Assembly (NCBI GenBank): GCA_017993505.1
Contig: JAGOMP010000012.1
Coordinates: 1-53,069, forward strand
DNA: 53,069 nt
Reading direction: 5' to 3'
From: Planctomycetota bacterium
GTDB lineage: Bacteria; Planctomycetota; Uabimicrobiia; Uabimicrobiales; JABWCH01
Shown here in pieces: positions 1 to 8,390 of the stretch. The translations under genes were made by a program, and so were the position numbers. Position 1 is the stretch's first letter, and every line of letters starts with the position of its first letter. The notes under the pieces are model-generated. The model did no database searches and was not told the origin of the DNA. It saw only the letters and a list, made by a program, of their open reading frames with translations.

Positions 1-79
1 AATGCAGTCAGATTTAGTAATAAATCAGATTGTAACCAGCAAGGTTGAAACAGAAATACAACAGAAATCTTATTTATAG
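1..79 (+). CDS. tnpB: 3' end of a TnpB-like gene (IS200/IS605 family), cut by the window edge
   Basis: The window opens inside a reading frame whose last 25 codons (from position 2) end with the residues [11 protein letters not shown] and a TAG at 77-79. The same C-terminus closes the zinc-ribbon-bearing fragment at 2091-2336 on the other strand, which identifies it as a TnpB-type RNA-guided nuclease/transposase accessory gene. Identity to that copy is 125 of 126 bases over positions 1-126. Whether the rest of the gene, outside the window, is intact cannot be seen. Confidence 0.7.
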   Translation, partial: MQSDLVINQIVTSKVETEIQQKSYL

Positions 80-126
80 ATTTTTATAGCTATTTATAGG
101 ATTTTATAGGTTTGTAGGAACGGAAA
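1..126 (+). repeat. Left copy of an inverted repeat: tnpB 3' end plus element right end
   Basis: Positions 1-126 match the reverse complement of 2044-2169 with a single mismatch at position 4. The match covers the tnpB C-terminus and about 47 bases of downstream DNA built of short tandem motifs (ttttatagc, tatttatagg, attttatagg). Both copies stop matching after the same sequence, ggaacggaaa, so this is probably the right terminus of the insertion element. In IS200/IS605 elements this region is also the 3' part of the guide (omega) RNA, so the bases after 126 could act as its guide. The copies bracket nusB, the zinc-ribbon gene and tadA. Confidence 0.75.
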
Positions 127-238
127 CTTCAACTAATACTCCATAACTAAAACAAAACATTACAAACATAACATAATAAAAAACTCAAAACGAAAAAAAT
201 GCAAAAACATATCAATCAAAAAAACAATAGAGAAAAAA

Positions 239-670
239 ATGAAGAAATTTGCATATAAAACACAAGCAAGAGAACTCAGCTTACAATTTTTATACCAACT
301 TGACCTACGAGGTCAAGAAATATACTATACACTAGACAAATTTTTACAAGAAACAAGTGACAACAAAGACGCTATTAACTACGCCATTGAAATTATTCAA
401 GGCTACCTAAAAAATAAAGAAGAGATTAACAATATAATCAAAAACACAGCAACTAATTGGTCTATCCATAGAATGGCAAAAATAGATAGAGCTATACTAC
501 AAATAGCAACCTATGAACTACTTTACCTAAATCTACACAAAAACATCGTCATCAACGAAGCCGTTGAACTAGGAAAACGATACTCTACAGAAAACTCAGG
601 CTCATTTATCAATGGCATTCTAGACACAATTTGGAGAAAACATAAACCACAAAAAACAAATGAAACATAG
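239..670 (+). CDS. nusB: Transcription antitermination factor NusB
   Basis: The 143-residue protein matches the NusB family in length and layout. It starts with the helical AYKTQARELSLQFLYQLD segment and ends with the conserved C-terminal block: MAKIDRAILQIATYELLY, then INEAVELGKRYSTENSGSF and INGILD. NusB pairs with NusE (ribosomal protein S10) and binds boxA RNA to support antitermination of rRNA transcription. A purine stretch (AGAGAAAAAA) precedes the ATG. Codon use is notable: many codons end in C (TAC, AAC, GAC), unlike most plus-strand genes here but like miaB and the GH13 gene. The 51-aa zinc-ribbon gene follows 47 nt later on the same strand and may be co-transcribed. Confidence 0.93.
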   Translation: MKKFAYKTQARELSLQFLYQLDLRGQEIYYTLDKFLQETSDNKDAINYAIEIIQGYLKNKEEINNIIKNTATNWSIHRMAKIDRAILQIATYELLYLNLHKNIVINEAVELGKRYSTENSGSFINGILDTIWRKHKPQKTNET

Positions 671-717
671 CATCTATTTTGCTAAAATTCTACAAAACTT
701 TATAGAGGAGAATCAAC

Positions 718-873
718 ATGACAGTTCATTTTATGTGTTCTTGCGGTGGTCGCACATATTCTTTACCAAACAATATGGCTGGTCAACGAGTTCGATGTCC
801 AAACTGCAAAGGACTAATTGTGGTTCCTCAACCTAGCGAACAAGTTGTACTTGCCATGCCTGCAGAAGAATAA
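718..873 (+). CDS. Small zinc-ribbon protein (51 aa)
   Basis: An ATG preceded by a good ribosome binding site (AGAGGAG, about 8 nt upstream) opens a 51-codon frame ending at TAA 871-873. The protein carries CSCGG, then RVRCPNCKGLIVVPQP, giving a C-x-C...C-x-x-C zinc-ribbon of about 30 residues, followed by a short acidic tail. The pattern (C-x-CG, P-x(n)-AG, RCP-x-C, VP) is what planctomycete proteins commonly carry as an N-terminal module ahead of a membrane segment. Here the module stands alone and has no transmembrane segment. It lies 47 nt after nusB. Function is unknown; zinc binding is inferred from the cysteines. Confidence 0.75.
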   Translation: MTVHFMCSCGGRTYSLPNNMAGQRVRCPNCKGLIVVPQPSEQVVLAMPAEE

Positions 874-886
874 AAAAACATCTCAA

Positions 887-973
887 TATAAAAAATTTAA
901 TAGATTATATAAAAAAATAAAAAATTCGTACAACATTTTTTTTAAACGTATATAATCTATTAAATTTTTTATA
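887..973. repeat. Perfect 25-bp inverted repeat, hairpin between convergent genes
   Basis: Positions 887-911 are exactly the reverse complement of 949-973, with a 37-nt spacer. The spacer itself has A-run and T-run segments that could extend the hairpin. It lies between the zinc-ribbon gene (plus) and tadA (minus), so it could be a long bidirectional terminator. Its length and perfection also fit a small palindromic mobile element. Confidence 0.8.
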
Positions 974-990
974 CTCTTATCTAACATACG

Positions 991-1348
991 AAATTTTATA
1001 TTTTTATCTACCCTAATATGAAAGAACTACCGATTTTTTCCTCCAATTTTTTTTGTTTATTTTTATACCGAGTATATGAAAAAAAAGATTGTTACAAATA
1101 CTTAGCTTCTTCTGCCCTCACATCAGAAACAACCCGAATTTTATGATTTAAGAGAGAATCATTCAAATTTTTTATATTTTTATCTATCTACAAAACAAAA
1201 TGAAAAGAATTATAAATTTTTTTTTGCTAATTTTTTTTGTTTATTTCTATACCGAGTATATGAAAAAAAAGATTGCAATAAACCCTTAGCTTCTTCTGCC
1301 CTCACATCAGAAACAACTCGAATTTTATGATTTAAACGAGAATCATTC
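991..1348. repeat. Tandem duplication of the tadA 3' end and downstream DNA (about 180 bp x 2)
   Basis: Positions 1045-1164 align without gaps to 1229-1348 (offset 184), with most bases identical. The AT-rich DNA before it (from about 991 and about 1167) also matches, at offset 176 after a small gap. The right copy is the live end of tadA. The left copy is a diverged duplicate holding a dead coding fragment. Confidence 0.85.
1092..1164 (-). pseudogene. Duplicated C-terminal fragment of tadA
   Basis: Read on the minus strand from 1164, the frame encodes NDSLLNHKIRVVSDVRAEEA, nearly the same as tadA residues NDSRLNHKIRVVSDVRAEEA, then reaches a TAA at 1092-1094. The reading frame is kept but there is no start or catalytic region. 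It is a by-product of the tandem duplication downstream of tadA. Confidence 0.8.
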
Positions 1349-1698
1349 GTAATATTAAAAAGAGAATGAACAGCACCACTTTTCAAATCAGATAATCCAT
1401 ATACAAGTTCAGAAATCCTACTATTTACAAGAGCTCCCGCACACATAGCACAAGGTTCTAAAGTAACATACATAGTGCAATTCGATAACCTCCAAGCACG
1501 TTTCCAAACATTGGCTTGTTGAATTGCTAGCATTTCAGCATGTGCTAATGCTGAACAATACATCTCTGTTCTATTATGAGTTTGTGCAATAATCACATCA
1601 TCACAAACAATAATTGCACCAATGGGTACTTCATTTAAAATCAAAGCTTTCTCAGCTTGCCTCAATGCAAACCCCATATAATATTCATGCTTTGTCAT
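1210..1698 (-). CDS. tadA: tRNA-specific adenosine deaminase TadA
   Basis: TadA deaminates adenosine-34 to inosine in the anticodon of tRNA-Arg(ACG). The 162-residue protein has the deaminase zinc site: HAEM (His ligand plus catalytic Glu) at about residues 53-56 and PCAMC (two Cys ligands) at about 82-86. It also has the typical N-terminus (GFALRQAEKALILNEVPIGA). Length is normal. A good ribosome binding site (AAAAAGG) precedes the ATG at 1698. The C-terminus is lysine-rich (NKQKKLAKKNL). Its 3' end is tandemly duplicated just downstream. A related but separate cytosine/guanine deaminase is possible, but the motif set favours TadA. Confidence 0.92.
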   Translation of the reverse strand: MTKHEYYMGFALRQAEKALILNEVPIGAIIVCDDVIIAQTHNRTEMYCSALAHAEMLAIQQANVWKRAWRLSNCTMYVTLEPCAMCAGALVNSRISELVYGLSDLKSGAVHSLFNITNDSRLNHKIRVVSDVRAEEAKGLLQSFFSYTRYRNKQKKLAKKNL

Positions 1699-1739
1699 AC
1701 AAACCTTTTTCTATTTTCTATAAACATACATTAAAAAGT

Positions 1740-2043
1740 TCCCTACATATTTTTCCCCTGAGCAATATCCTACCCTAAGCAACATATTCTCATCCCCAAG
1801 CAAATTTGCACGCGTTTCCCCCGAGCAAATTTCCTCTCCTCAGAGCAAAGAGCAAAAGAGCATATATACACAAATTTTCCACACATGCCTACATTCCTAT
1901 GCCTACGTATTTTTATTTTAACGAACTTCTACTCGTTTTAACGTGTTTTTGTTTTCTACGCATTTCTCCCCAGAGTAATAAATAGATATTTCGCCAGAGT
2001 AGAGTAAGAGGGCTTCTACAGAGTAAGTAAGAGTAAGTATACT
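1740..2043. repeat. Mixed short-repeat region (CCCCAGAGCAA and ACGCATTT types)
   Basis: This stretch upstream of tadA holds no gene. It carries degenerate copies of cccctgagcaa, ccccaagcaaatttg, cccccgagcaaattt and ctccccagagtaa, then pieces like ctacgtatttttattttaac and ctacgcatttct. It ends in an agagtaagtaagagtaag stretch. The same two repeat families fill 12270-13228, so this is a second, more decayed locus. It ends exactly where the tnpB 3' copy begins. Confidence 0.7.
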
Positions 2044-2169
2044 TTTCCGTTCCTACAAACCTATAAAATCCTATAAATAGCTATAAAAATCTATAAATAA
2101 GATTTCTGTTGTATTTCTGTTTCAACCTTGCTGGTTACAATCTGATTTATTACTAAATCTGACTGTATT
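2044..2169 (-). repeat. Right copy of the inverted repeat: tnpB 3' end plus element right end
   Basis: Reverse complement of positions 1-126 with one mismatch. It contains the end of the tnpB fragment and the presumed right terminus of the element at 2044. Past the terminus on the minus strand the sequence reads agtatacttactc, different from the DNA past the left copy, as expected for two independent insertions or a rearrangement. Confidence 0.75.
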
Positions 2170-2336
2170 GCCGCCAAGTCCGCAGACGTAAATTCGGCAA
2201 GAACTTTGCCTATTTGTTTTTTTAATTCTGTTAGTAAATTCAAACTTGCATTGTAATCTCTGTCTATTTTTAAACCACATTCATTACAAATATACACTCT
2301 ATCTTTTAGTGTTAAATCAGCTTTGATATTTCCACA
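2091..2336 (-). pseudogene. tnpB: Truncated TnpB, zinc-ribbon and C-terminus only
   Basis: In one open frame the sequence encodes [16 protein letters not shown], then [19 protein letters not shown], and ends QQKSYL. This is the C-terminal zinc ribbon of TnpB with the catalytic-aspartate motif DRDYNAS. The first cysteine pair is half lost: upstream of CG the match stops at about 2336, where AT-rich DNA begins. RuvC motifs I and II and the N-terminal RNA-binding part are absent, so no active nuclease can come from this copy. It is a decayed IS200/IS605 element. Confidence 0.85.
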
Positions 2337-2451
2337 AAATTCTATAAAATATTTATATTATTTTATAGAATTTTATAGATTATTTAAAGCAGTTGGTAAC
2401 CCCTAGAGTGCAGAGAAGTTGCAAGAAGCCTTTTAATTTTCTTAACAAAAA

Positions 2452-2519
2452 AACAGAGTATTTATAAAAAAAGTAGCTATTTCATAAATGAATGCTACTT
2501 TTTTTATGAATACTCTGTT
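2452..2519. terminator. Long hairpin downstream of the prenyltransferase-repeat gene
   Basis: Two 26-nt arms (2452-2477 and 2494-2519) pair at 25 of 26 positions, around the core AAAAAAAGTAGC / GCTACTTTTTTT with outer AACAGAGTATT / AATACTCTGTT. It sits 13 nt past the stop of the 2532-4442 gene and fits a rho-independent terminator for the minus strand. Confidence 0.75.
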
Positions 2520-2531
2520 TATATAAATTGT

Positions 2532-4442
2532 TTAAAAAACTTTTCCATAACGATAGTAAATTTCAAGAGATAGAATGTTAAGAGCAGTAGCATAAATTCT
2601 ACCGCCTGCTGCACATTGTTTTCCTAAAGGAGACCAAGATCCACATTGACATCCTGTCTTAATTTGTTTATTGACCAATACATCAACTAATCGATTATTC
2701 CATTGATTCCAATAGTTTCCACCCATCTGGTACATAGCTAATGTACCCCAATGCCAATAATAAAAATTAATCAAAGAAAAACCTTCTGCATCTTTTCCCC
2801 AAGTAGGTAATGATTCTAATAATAGATTCGCTCCTCCTTCTAAGTGAGGATCATCTAACCCTGTTCCCATAAAAATACGAGAAGTCATTGCAATGGCAGT
2901 CATAGATTCACTATTTGCAAACATTTTATAAATATGTTTTACTCCTACAGTCTTTTGATCTTGTGCTTCTATGATATATTTTTGATGGGTATCCATATCT
3001 GTCACTATCCATTGAGGAGGTATTTCTTGATTTTGAGACTGCTGCATACTTCCTAATGTTGTTGAAGTGGTACCAAGTTGAGCCAAACGAATTATTGAAT
3101 TGCGAGAAATAGCATGGCCTCTATTTAGAAACTCTCTATATAAAAAATCTGTGATCATTCCATTTTCTGGAAGTAATGACAAGATAGGTGCTTCAGGCAA
3201 ATTTATATTAAAAATCGGTTTATGATGAATTATGGTAGTTTCTCGTTCAATTCCTTTATCTCCTACACGGTATCCAACAGATGAATTGGAAGCTGTCACT
3301 GAATTTAAAAATAGTTTTACATTTTCAAAGGCACTTTCAGGAATTTCAATGCCAGCAACACGAGCAGAACGTAAAGCCATAAGACCCCATCCTGTAACTG
3401 ATGTATCGGCTTGATGGCTAGGAAACGTAAAACCCCAGCCACTTTCTGGTACTTGAGATTGAAGAAGAAAATCCACTGCTCTTTGCAATCCCTCTTGAAT
3501 CATAGGATTGTAATTAGAAAGTGCATATGCCTCAGCAATTGCCCATGTAGCAACTGCATGGTTATACATATATTCTCCTTCTCCTTGATTTCCAAAACAA
3601 CCGTCTCTACCTTGAATTTCTAATAAATATTGGACACCTTGCTTCACATTTACCGCATATTTCCCTGTTGTTGTACTATTACCAGCACCTAAAAAACATA
3701 ATAAAGCAAGACCAGTTAAAGATGGATTAAAAATTGGACGACCAGCATTATCAGCGTAAGTATCTTCTTCGCTATAGGGCGTAGAGCAATTTCCTTCAAA
3801 TCCTTCGTCACGTCCACATAAAGAAAGAAAGTCTTTTGCTTCCCAGTTTCCAGACCTATTCTGGTGTCTATGAAGCCACATAAGACCAATATCTACTGAA
3901 CTATCTGTGCCACTTTTACCACTTCCTGATTTTGCTCGTAAGTTTCTGCGCCCTCCAAAACGTCCGCCAAATATACCACCAGCTTGGCCACCCACTCCAA
4001 TTTTATTTTTATTGAATTGACCTTGTAGGGGTGTGTCTGAAAAAGAATCTTCATTTCCTTTAGACATACTAAAGTCTTCTTCATTAGCAGTTTCATCATG
4101 GTCTGAAAGTTCACCAGATTTGACAGCTGGATCAGCTGACATTGGCTCATCATTTTGATATCCTTTTTTTTCAGTAAAGGCTTCTGTTTTTTTTTCTTGA
4201 GGTCGTTCTTGCGTAATCACAGGTTGAAACTTTGTTTTGATTACAATATTTGCTTGTTGTGCTATAGGTGCTTGAAATACAGTTAATGTTGCGAAGAGGA
4301 ATAATATGAAGTGAACAATAACAGAAATGATAAGCCCCATATAACGTTCTAGTGGATTTCTATATGGTGACTCAAACACTTCTTCCTCTTCTTGATTTAA
4401 TCCTTGAGAACCATCATATTCCATTATTTCTTCTTTTCTCAT
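2532..4442 (-). CDS. Membrane-anchored prenyltransferase/squalene-oxidase-repeat protein
   Basis: I chose the ATG at 4442 (636 aa) because AAGGAG lies 6 nt ahead of it; an upstream in-frame ATG at 4469 has no such site. Numbering from the chosen start, one transmembrane segment (LIISVIVHFILFLFATL) lies at about residues 37-55 after an acidic N-terminus. A low-complexity linker rich in Gly, Ser and Asp follows, then an alpha-toroid-like region with repeats such as GLMWLHRHQNRSGNWEA, YLLEIQGRDGCFG and FLLQSQVPESGWGF. These resemble prenyltransferase/squalene-oxidase repeats of planctomycete proteins with unknown roles. No cyclase catalytic DXDD motif is seen, so enzymatic terpene cyclisation is unlikely. 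It lies downstream of the Hsp70-like gene, same strand, 79 nt apart, suggesting an operon. Confidence 0.75.
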   Translation of the reverse strand: MRKEEIMEYDGSQGLNQEEEEVFESPYRNPLERYMGLIISVIVHFILFLFATLTVFQAPIAQQANIVIKTKFQPVITQERPQEKKTEAFTEKKGYQNDEPMSADPAVKSGELSDHDETANEEDFSMSKGNEDSFSDTPLQGQFNKNKIGVGGQAGGIFGGRFGGRRNLRAKSGSGKSGTDSSVDIGLMWLHRHQNRSGNWEAKDFLSLCGRDEGFEGNCSTPYSEEDTYADNAGRPIFNPSLTGLALLCFLGAGNSTTTGKYAVNVKQGVQYLLEIQGRDGCFGNQGEGEYMYNHAVATWAIAEAYALSNYNPMIQEGLQRAVDFLLQSQVPESGWGFTFPSHQADTSVTGWGLMALRSARVAGIEIPESAFENVKLFLNSVTASNSSVGYRVGDKGIERETTIIHHKPIFNINLPEAPILSLLPENGMITDFLYREFLNRGHAISRNSIIRLAQLGTTSTTLGSMQQSQNQEIPPQWIVTDMDTHQKYIIEAQDQKTVGVKHIYKMFANSESMTAIAMTSRIFMGTGLDDPHLEGGANLLLESLPTWGKDAEGFSLINFYYWHWGTLAMYQMGGNYWNQWNNRLVDVLVNKQIKTGCQCGSWSPLGKQCAAGGRIYATALNILSLEIYYRYGKVF

Positions 4443-4521
4443 TGGATTCTCCTTAATAAATTCGTACATTTTACTTAAAATATACGAATTTATATTTCAT
4501 GAATGACAACCATAGAATTTG

Positions 4522-7500
4522 TCAATGACAACCACAGAATGGGTCGCAATTAATATCAGCCTTAGGAGGACTGAATTGTATGTCTTCCCAAATTTGAATG
4601 TCAAATAGACAGTTCGTTAACATAATGCAACGTTGGTCTTCATCGCATATGAAGGTTGCTTCTTTTATTTCATTTTCATCTACAACAAAGTGTGCAAAAA
4701 GAGGTTCATCTATGTTTTCTGTTGCATTGTTTGAATCTTCTGTGTCATCATCCTGATATTGTGATTTTGGTTGGGCAATTTTAAAAATATACTCATCACG
4801 AATAGAAAGAGATGGACTTACAATACATTTACGAATGCTACCACCACCATAAGAAATATTAAATGTAACTTGTTCACCTTGTTCAATTAAAGGCATGTCA
4901 TCTAAATATTCTTGAACTAAGATAGTACGACCCATCTCAAGTCTGCTGTCAGATATGTCGACAGAAACTTCTTCTTGCATATTTTGTTCATTATTTTCTT
5001 CATCAGTGGGATCTTGATTTTCATTATCAAAATCATCTTCTGATTCCATTGTTTTCTTTTGTTTTTCGCTTGCTGTTTTAATAGCTAGTTTTGCTTTTTT
5101 AGCTTCCGATGCCACATCGATTTCTTCTGTAGAGGGAACAAATAGACCATCTACAGGCATAAATTCTCTAGGTTCTACTGGATTTTCTGCTTGGATGATA
5201 ATTTCACGAGGCAAGAAAAAGCAACGAATCATAAGTTCAGCATCTGCTTCAAAACCAACAACATATTCTTCACGGAATTTACGGAAATTGTCAAATCCGT
5301 TTGTAATAGCAACTTGTTCCGCATCAATTAATCCAAGATATTGTGGTTCAGCACCAGGAAAGTCGATTCGATAAATCCAAAATTTTTCTTGCACAGGGCG
5401 TAAGTCTCGAATGGAAGTTCGCGCCACTCGTCGATCGTCCCAATAAGATATAATATTGAGTTCTTGTCCTTGTTCAAAAATAGGAACCATAGCCACCAAG
5501 GAATCATACGCTAAGCGGCAAGGTAAATAGCAAAATAAATTTTCAATGACAAGTTCAATTTGGTCGTATCCATCACGTAGCATTTGTCGAGTTTTTTCAT
5601 TAAAAGGATCAATACGGACAGATTCCATATAGCGACCAATACAAGCTCCTAAAGAAACAGCTGTTTTCGCAGAATTTCTATCGAAACGAACATTGGCAGG
5701 GTCATAATCGAAGATGCCATCGCTACTTCTAAAAACTTCTTGGGCAACATCTTGGATGACTTTCATATTGCAAGATAAACCAGCAAGAATCAATCGATCT
5801 ACACGGTCAACTTTTGAAGACATAACTAATCTTGATTTTGCTAAACTTGCAGCTAAACTAACAGATTGTCTAATAGTATCTGTAATGACATTGTTCATTT
5901 CATTTTGCAAAATTACCATATTAAAATCTTCTTGCGTGATTTGGCCTGAACTCGTTAACCAAGGATGTGCCATTTGCATAAAATTAAAAACTTGCCCACT
6001 ATCTAATTCTACTTCTTCAGGCCAATTTTTAGCAAGTCCAGTTCCCAAACATGTTCCAAAATTTTCAATAATGGGAGTACCTAGTGATTTTTTCACTTCG
6101 TCTGTAATTTCCCATAATGTAAAAAAATTAGGAACGCGACTTCGATCATCTATAAATCGTGTGGGAATTAAAACATCAATGACTTCTTCGTTAAGAGTGG
6201 TGTATTGACGTAAGAATTGTGTAGGATGTGCGGTCCATTCCAATAAAGCACCGTCACGATAATGAACTAAATCACTTTGGACTTCTGAATCTCCCAATTC
6301 TTCAGGAAGATTCATCAACAATTGATTGAGAGGACTGTCAATAGGTGGTTCAATATTTCGAGAAATTAAGATTTTTAATAATGTATCTGCCAATTTTGAC
6401 TTAATCAAACGAAAAATCCATAATGTAAGTAAATCACCACCAAGATTTCTATGACCAGTTGTTCCTAGAAGTCTAGGAGTGATGCGAAAATAACTACCAC
6501 CATTTCCTCGATCTTCGCCTTCCTCAAAAATAGCTAATTCTTCATACAACAATTGAATCAAAGCAATATCTGTAGTTCCACCACCTAAATCATACAACAA
6601 AATATTTTGATAAGAACGACCATATTTATCTTTTCGACTGCGAGCCATTAAACCATGCATACCACAAACTGGATCTGCACCGATTTCTTTCCAAATATAG
6701 AAAATAGCTGCTGCGGTGGCTTCATCAAAACGAGTGTCAATTTCTTCAATTTGTAGTTCTTCTAAAATTTCTCGAATAATTTTACGCAATGAGGCTGGAT
6801 ACGTTGTAGGGAAAGTAGCAACAACCGAGCCTGCCCAAGTTGCATCTTGAAATTGTCCCATTTCAGCACGACGATGAATGTCAGCAATGGCACGTTTTAG
6901 AAGCTCACGATACGTGACTTTTGATAAAGCCCTTGGACTCAGCTCAACAGGGTGCCCATCACCTTCAGCAGGGATTACTTCAATCAATTGTTCAGTTCCA
7001 AAATAGCGTTTAGTAGATAAAATAAATTGACGGATGTCAATTTCACCCAATGCAGCACTATGAAGCAACAAGCTCACGCGAGCACCCATATCTACTTCAA
7101 TGCCATCTGTGTCAGTATAAGAAGATACATCCTCATCTTCTGCTGCTTTCTTTTGTTTTTCATTATCTTTGTTTTCTTCTACTGATGCATCATCGAATTC
7201 AATGTCAGGTTCTACTGGTTTCTCACCACATCCAGGTGCTTTGATAATTTGCAATACACTAGAAATAGGAGCTGGACCAATGTTTCTATCTAATTCCAAA
7301 ACAAAATAACGTTGTGATTCCATACTATTGGCATCAATAACTGCTTCAAAACCTTTGATCGATTCTGCTGCCAATATTTTCATAACAGGATTTTCATGAC
7401 CAGAAGCTGCATCACCAGAAATTCTAGCAACTAATTCTTGCAGAATTTGAACACGAGATATATCAGACATGTTTAATAAAGCATTGTGGATAGAGTCTCG

Positions 7501-8277
7501 TGGTGAACCACATTCTGGAATGCCTGCAGTTGGTGCAACTAAACAAAGACTTTGCACAAAAATATCTAAATCAGTAGGCTCTAGATTGGCAATATGTTCT
7601 TCGAGCCAAATATTCATCCATTCACAAAGACCTTTCCATTGTTCTTGTCCCAATTGACCACGGACTTCTTCAGATGCAAAACAAGGATCGCGTACAGCAA
7701 CTGTGGAATTGGTAGTCCCATAATCAATGGAAATTAAACCACTATATGTATTGATAACATGATCTTTTTCTTCGTTTTTCCCATCTGCTAGTTTATCTAA
7801 GGCATTGTTATCTAATCCTTCATTCTCTTCTAAATTATCTAATGTCAATTCGTTTTTCTTATTTGGTTTTTCAGCATATCCTAGTTGCAATCTAACTTGT
7901 TGAATGCATTGAGTTTCCCAACCAGCGTTTTGTCCAGTTACCTTACTCAATTTTACCATAATAGGAAATAAAGAATTTACTTTTACAGGCAATTTTTCTT
8001 GAGAAGTACGCATAGGCACTTCCAACATCCACTGTCCATTCACATATTGCAATAGAAAATTCTGAGCGTCAATAATATGTGCCAATATATTTTTAACTTT
8101 TGTTTTTAATTCCTCAGTTTCCAAAGGCAACTTGGCAGGAAAAGCAAAACGCAACTTAAAATCTTCCTTTTGTAAATCCTCATTCGTATCAATAATATAT
8201 ACCATGTTTTGAGGATATTCTAAATTTTTTATCTCAATAACTTTTTTTTGGGGAAAAAACTTATAAGCAGTAGGCAT
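4522..8277 (-). CDS. Large Hsp70/actin-fold ATPase-like protein (1251 aa)
   Basis: The protein carries the three nucleotide-binding signatures of the actin/Hsp70 fold: phosphate-1 loop SIDYGTTNSTVAV (about 183-195), phosphate-2 loop LYDLGGGTTDIALI (about 557-570) and an adenosine-motif-like DRLILAGLSCNMK (about 823-835). An N-terminal region of about 180 residues precedes the fold. After it come about 400 residues including a charged, probably disordered stretch (about 1070-1120) and a cysteine-bearing tail, CDPFCGCH. It is twice the length of DnaK and lacks a recognisable DnaK substrate domain. The nearest family I can suggest is the SrfB-like group of large actin-fold proteins; this is a guess. 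GGAAAGGAAG precedes the ATG, and a TATAAT-like box on the minus strand lies at 8354-8359. Confidence 0.7.
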   Translation of the reverse strand: MPTAYKFFPQKKVIEIKNLEYPQNMVYIIDTNEDLQKEDFKLRFAFPAKLPLETEELKTKVKNILAHIIDAQNFLLQYVNGQWMLEVPMRTSQEKLPVKVNSLFPIMVKLSKVTGQNAGWETQCIQQVRLQLGYAEKPNKKNELTLDNLEENEGLDNNALDKLADGKNEEKDHVINTYSGLISIDYGTTNSTVAVRDPCFASEEVRGQLGQEQWKGLCEWMNIWLEEHIANLEPTDLDIFVQSLCLVAPTAGIPECGSPRDSIHNALLNMSDISRVQILQELVARISGDAASGHENPVMKILAAESIKGFEAVIDANSMESQRYFVLELDRNIGPAPISSVLQIIKAPGCGEKPVEPDIEFDDASVEENKDNEKQKKAAEDEDVSSYTDTDGIEVDMGARVSLLLHSAALGEIDIRQFILSTKRYFGTEQLIEVIPAEGDGHPVELSPRALSKVTYRELLKRAIADIHRRAEMGQFQDATWAGSVVATFPTTYPASLRKIIREILEELQIEEIDTRFDEATAAAIFYIWKEIGADPVCGMHGLMARSRKDKYGRSYQNILLYDLGGGTTDIALIQLLYEELAIFEEGEDRGNGGSYFRITPRLLGTTGHRNLGGDLLTLWIFRLIKSKLADTLLKILISRNIEPPIDSPLNQLLMNLPEELGDSEVQSDLVHYRDGALLEWTAHPTQFLRQYTTLNEEVIDVLIPTRFIDDRSRVPNFFTLWEITDEVKKSLGTPIIENFGTCLGTGLAKNWPEEVELDSGQVFNFMQMAHPWLTSSGQITQEDFNMVILQNEMNNVITDTIRQSVSLAASLAKSRLVMSSKVDRVDRLILAGLSCNMKVIQDVAQEVFRSSDGIFDYDPANVRFDRNSAKTAVSLGACIGRYMESVRIDPFNEKTRQMLRDGYDQIELVIENLFCYLPCRLAYDSLVAMVPIFEQGQELNIISYWDDRRVARTSIRDLRPVQEKFWIYRIDFPGAEPQYLGLIDAEQVAITNGFDNFRKFREEYVVGFEADAELMIRCFFLPREIIIQAENPVEPREFMPVDGLFVPSTEEIDVASEAKKAKLAIKTASEKQKKTMESEDDFDNENQDPTDEENNEQNMQEEVSVDISDSRLEMGRTILVQEYLDDMPLIEQGEQVTFNISYGGGSIRKCIVSPSLSIRDEYIFKIAQPKSQYQDDDTEDSNNATENIDEPLFAHFVVDENEIKEATFICDEDQRCIMLTNCLFDIQIWEDIQFSPPKADINCDPFCGCH

Positions 8278-8390
8278 ATGCTTCCTTTCCAGAAAAAAAT
8301 TTCATCTATCCCATAACAGATGATAAACAAGAGGTGTAAATAACCCAAGCTTCCATTATAAGAAATTTCTATAAAAAAACTAGAAAAATT

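Noticed and set aside
2523..4469. ATG 4469 as start of the prenyltransferase-repeat protein
   Set aside because: AAGGAG stands 6 nt before ATG 4442, inside the longer frame, making the later start better.
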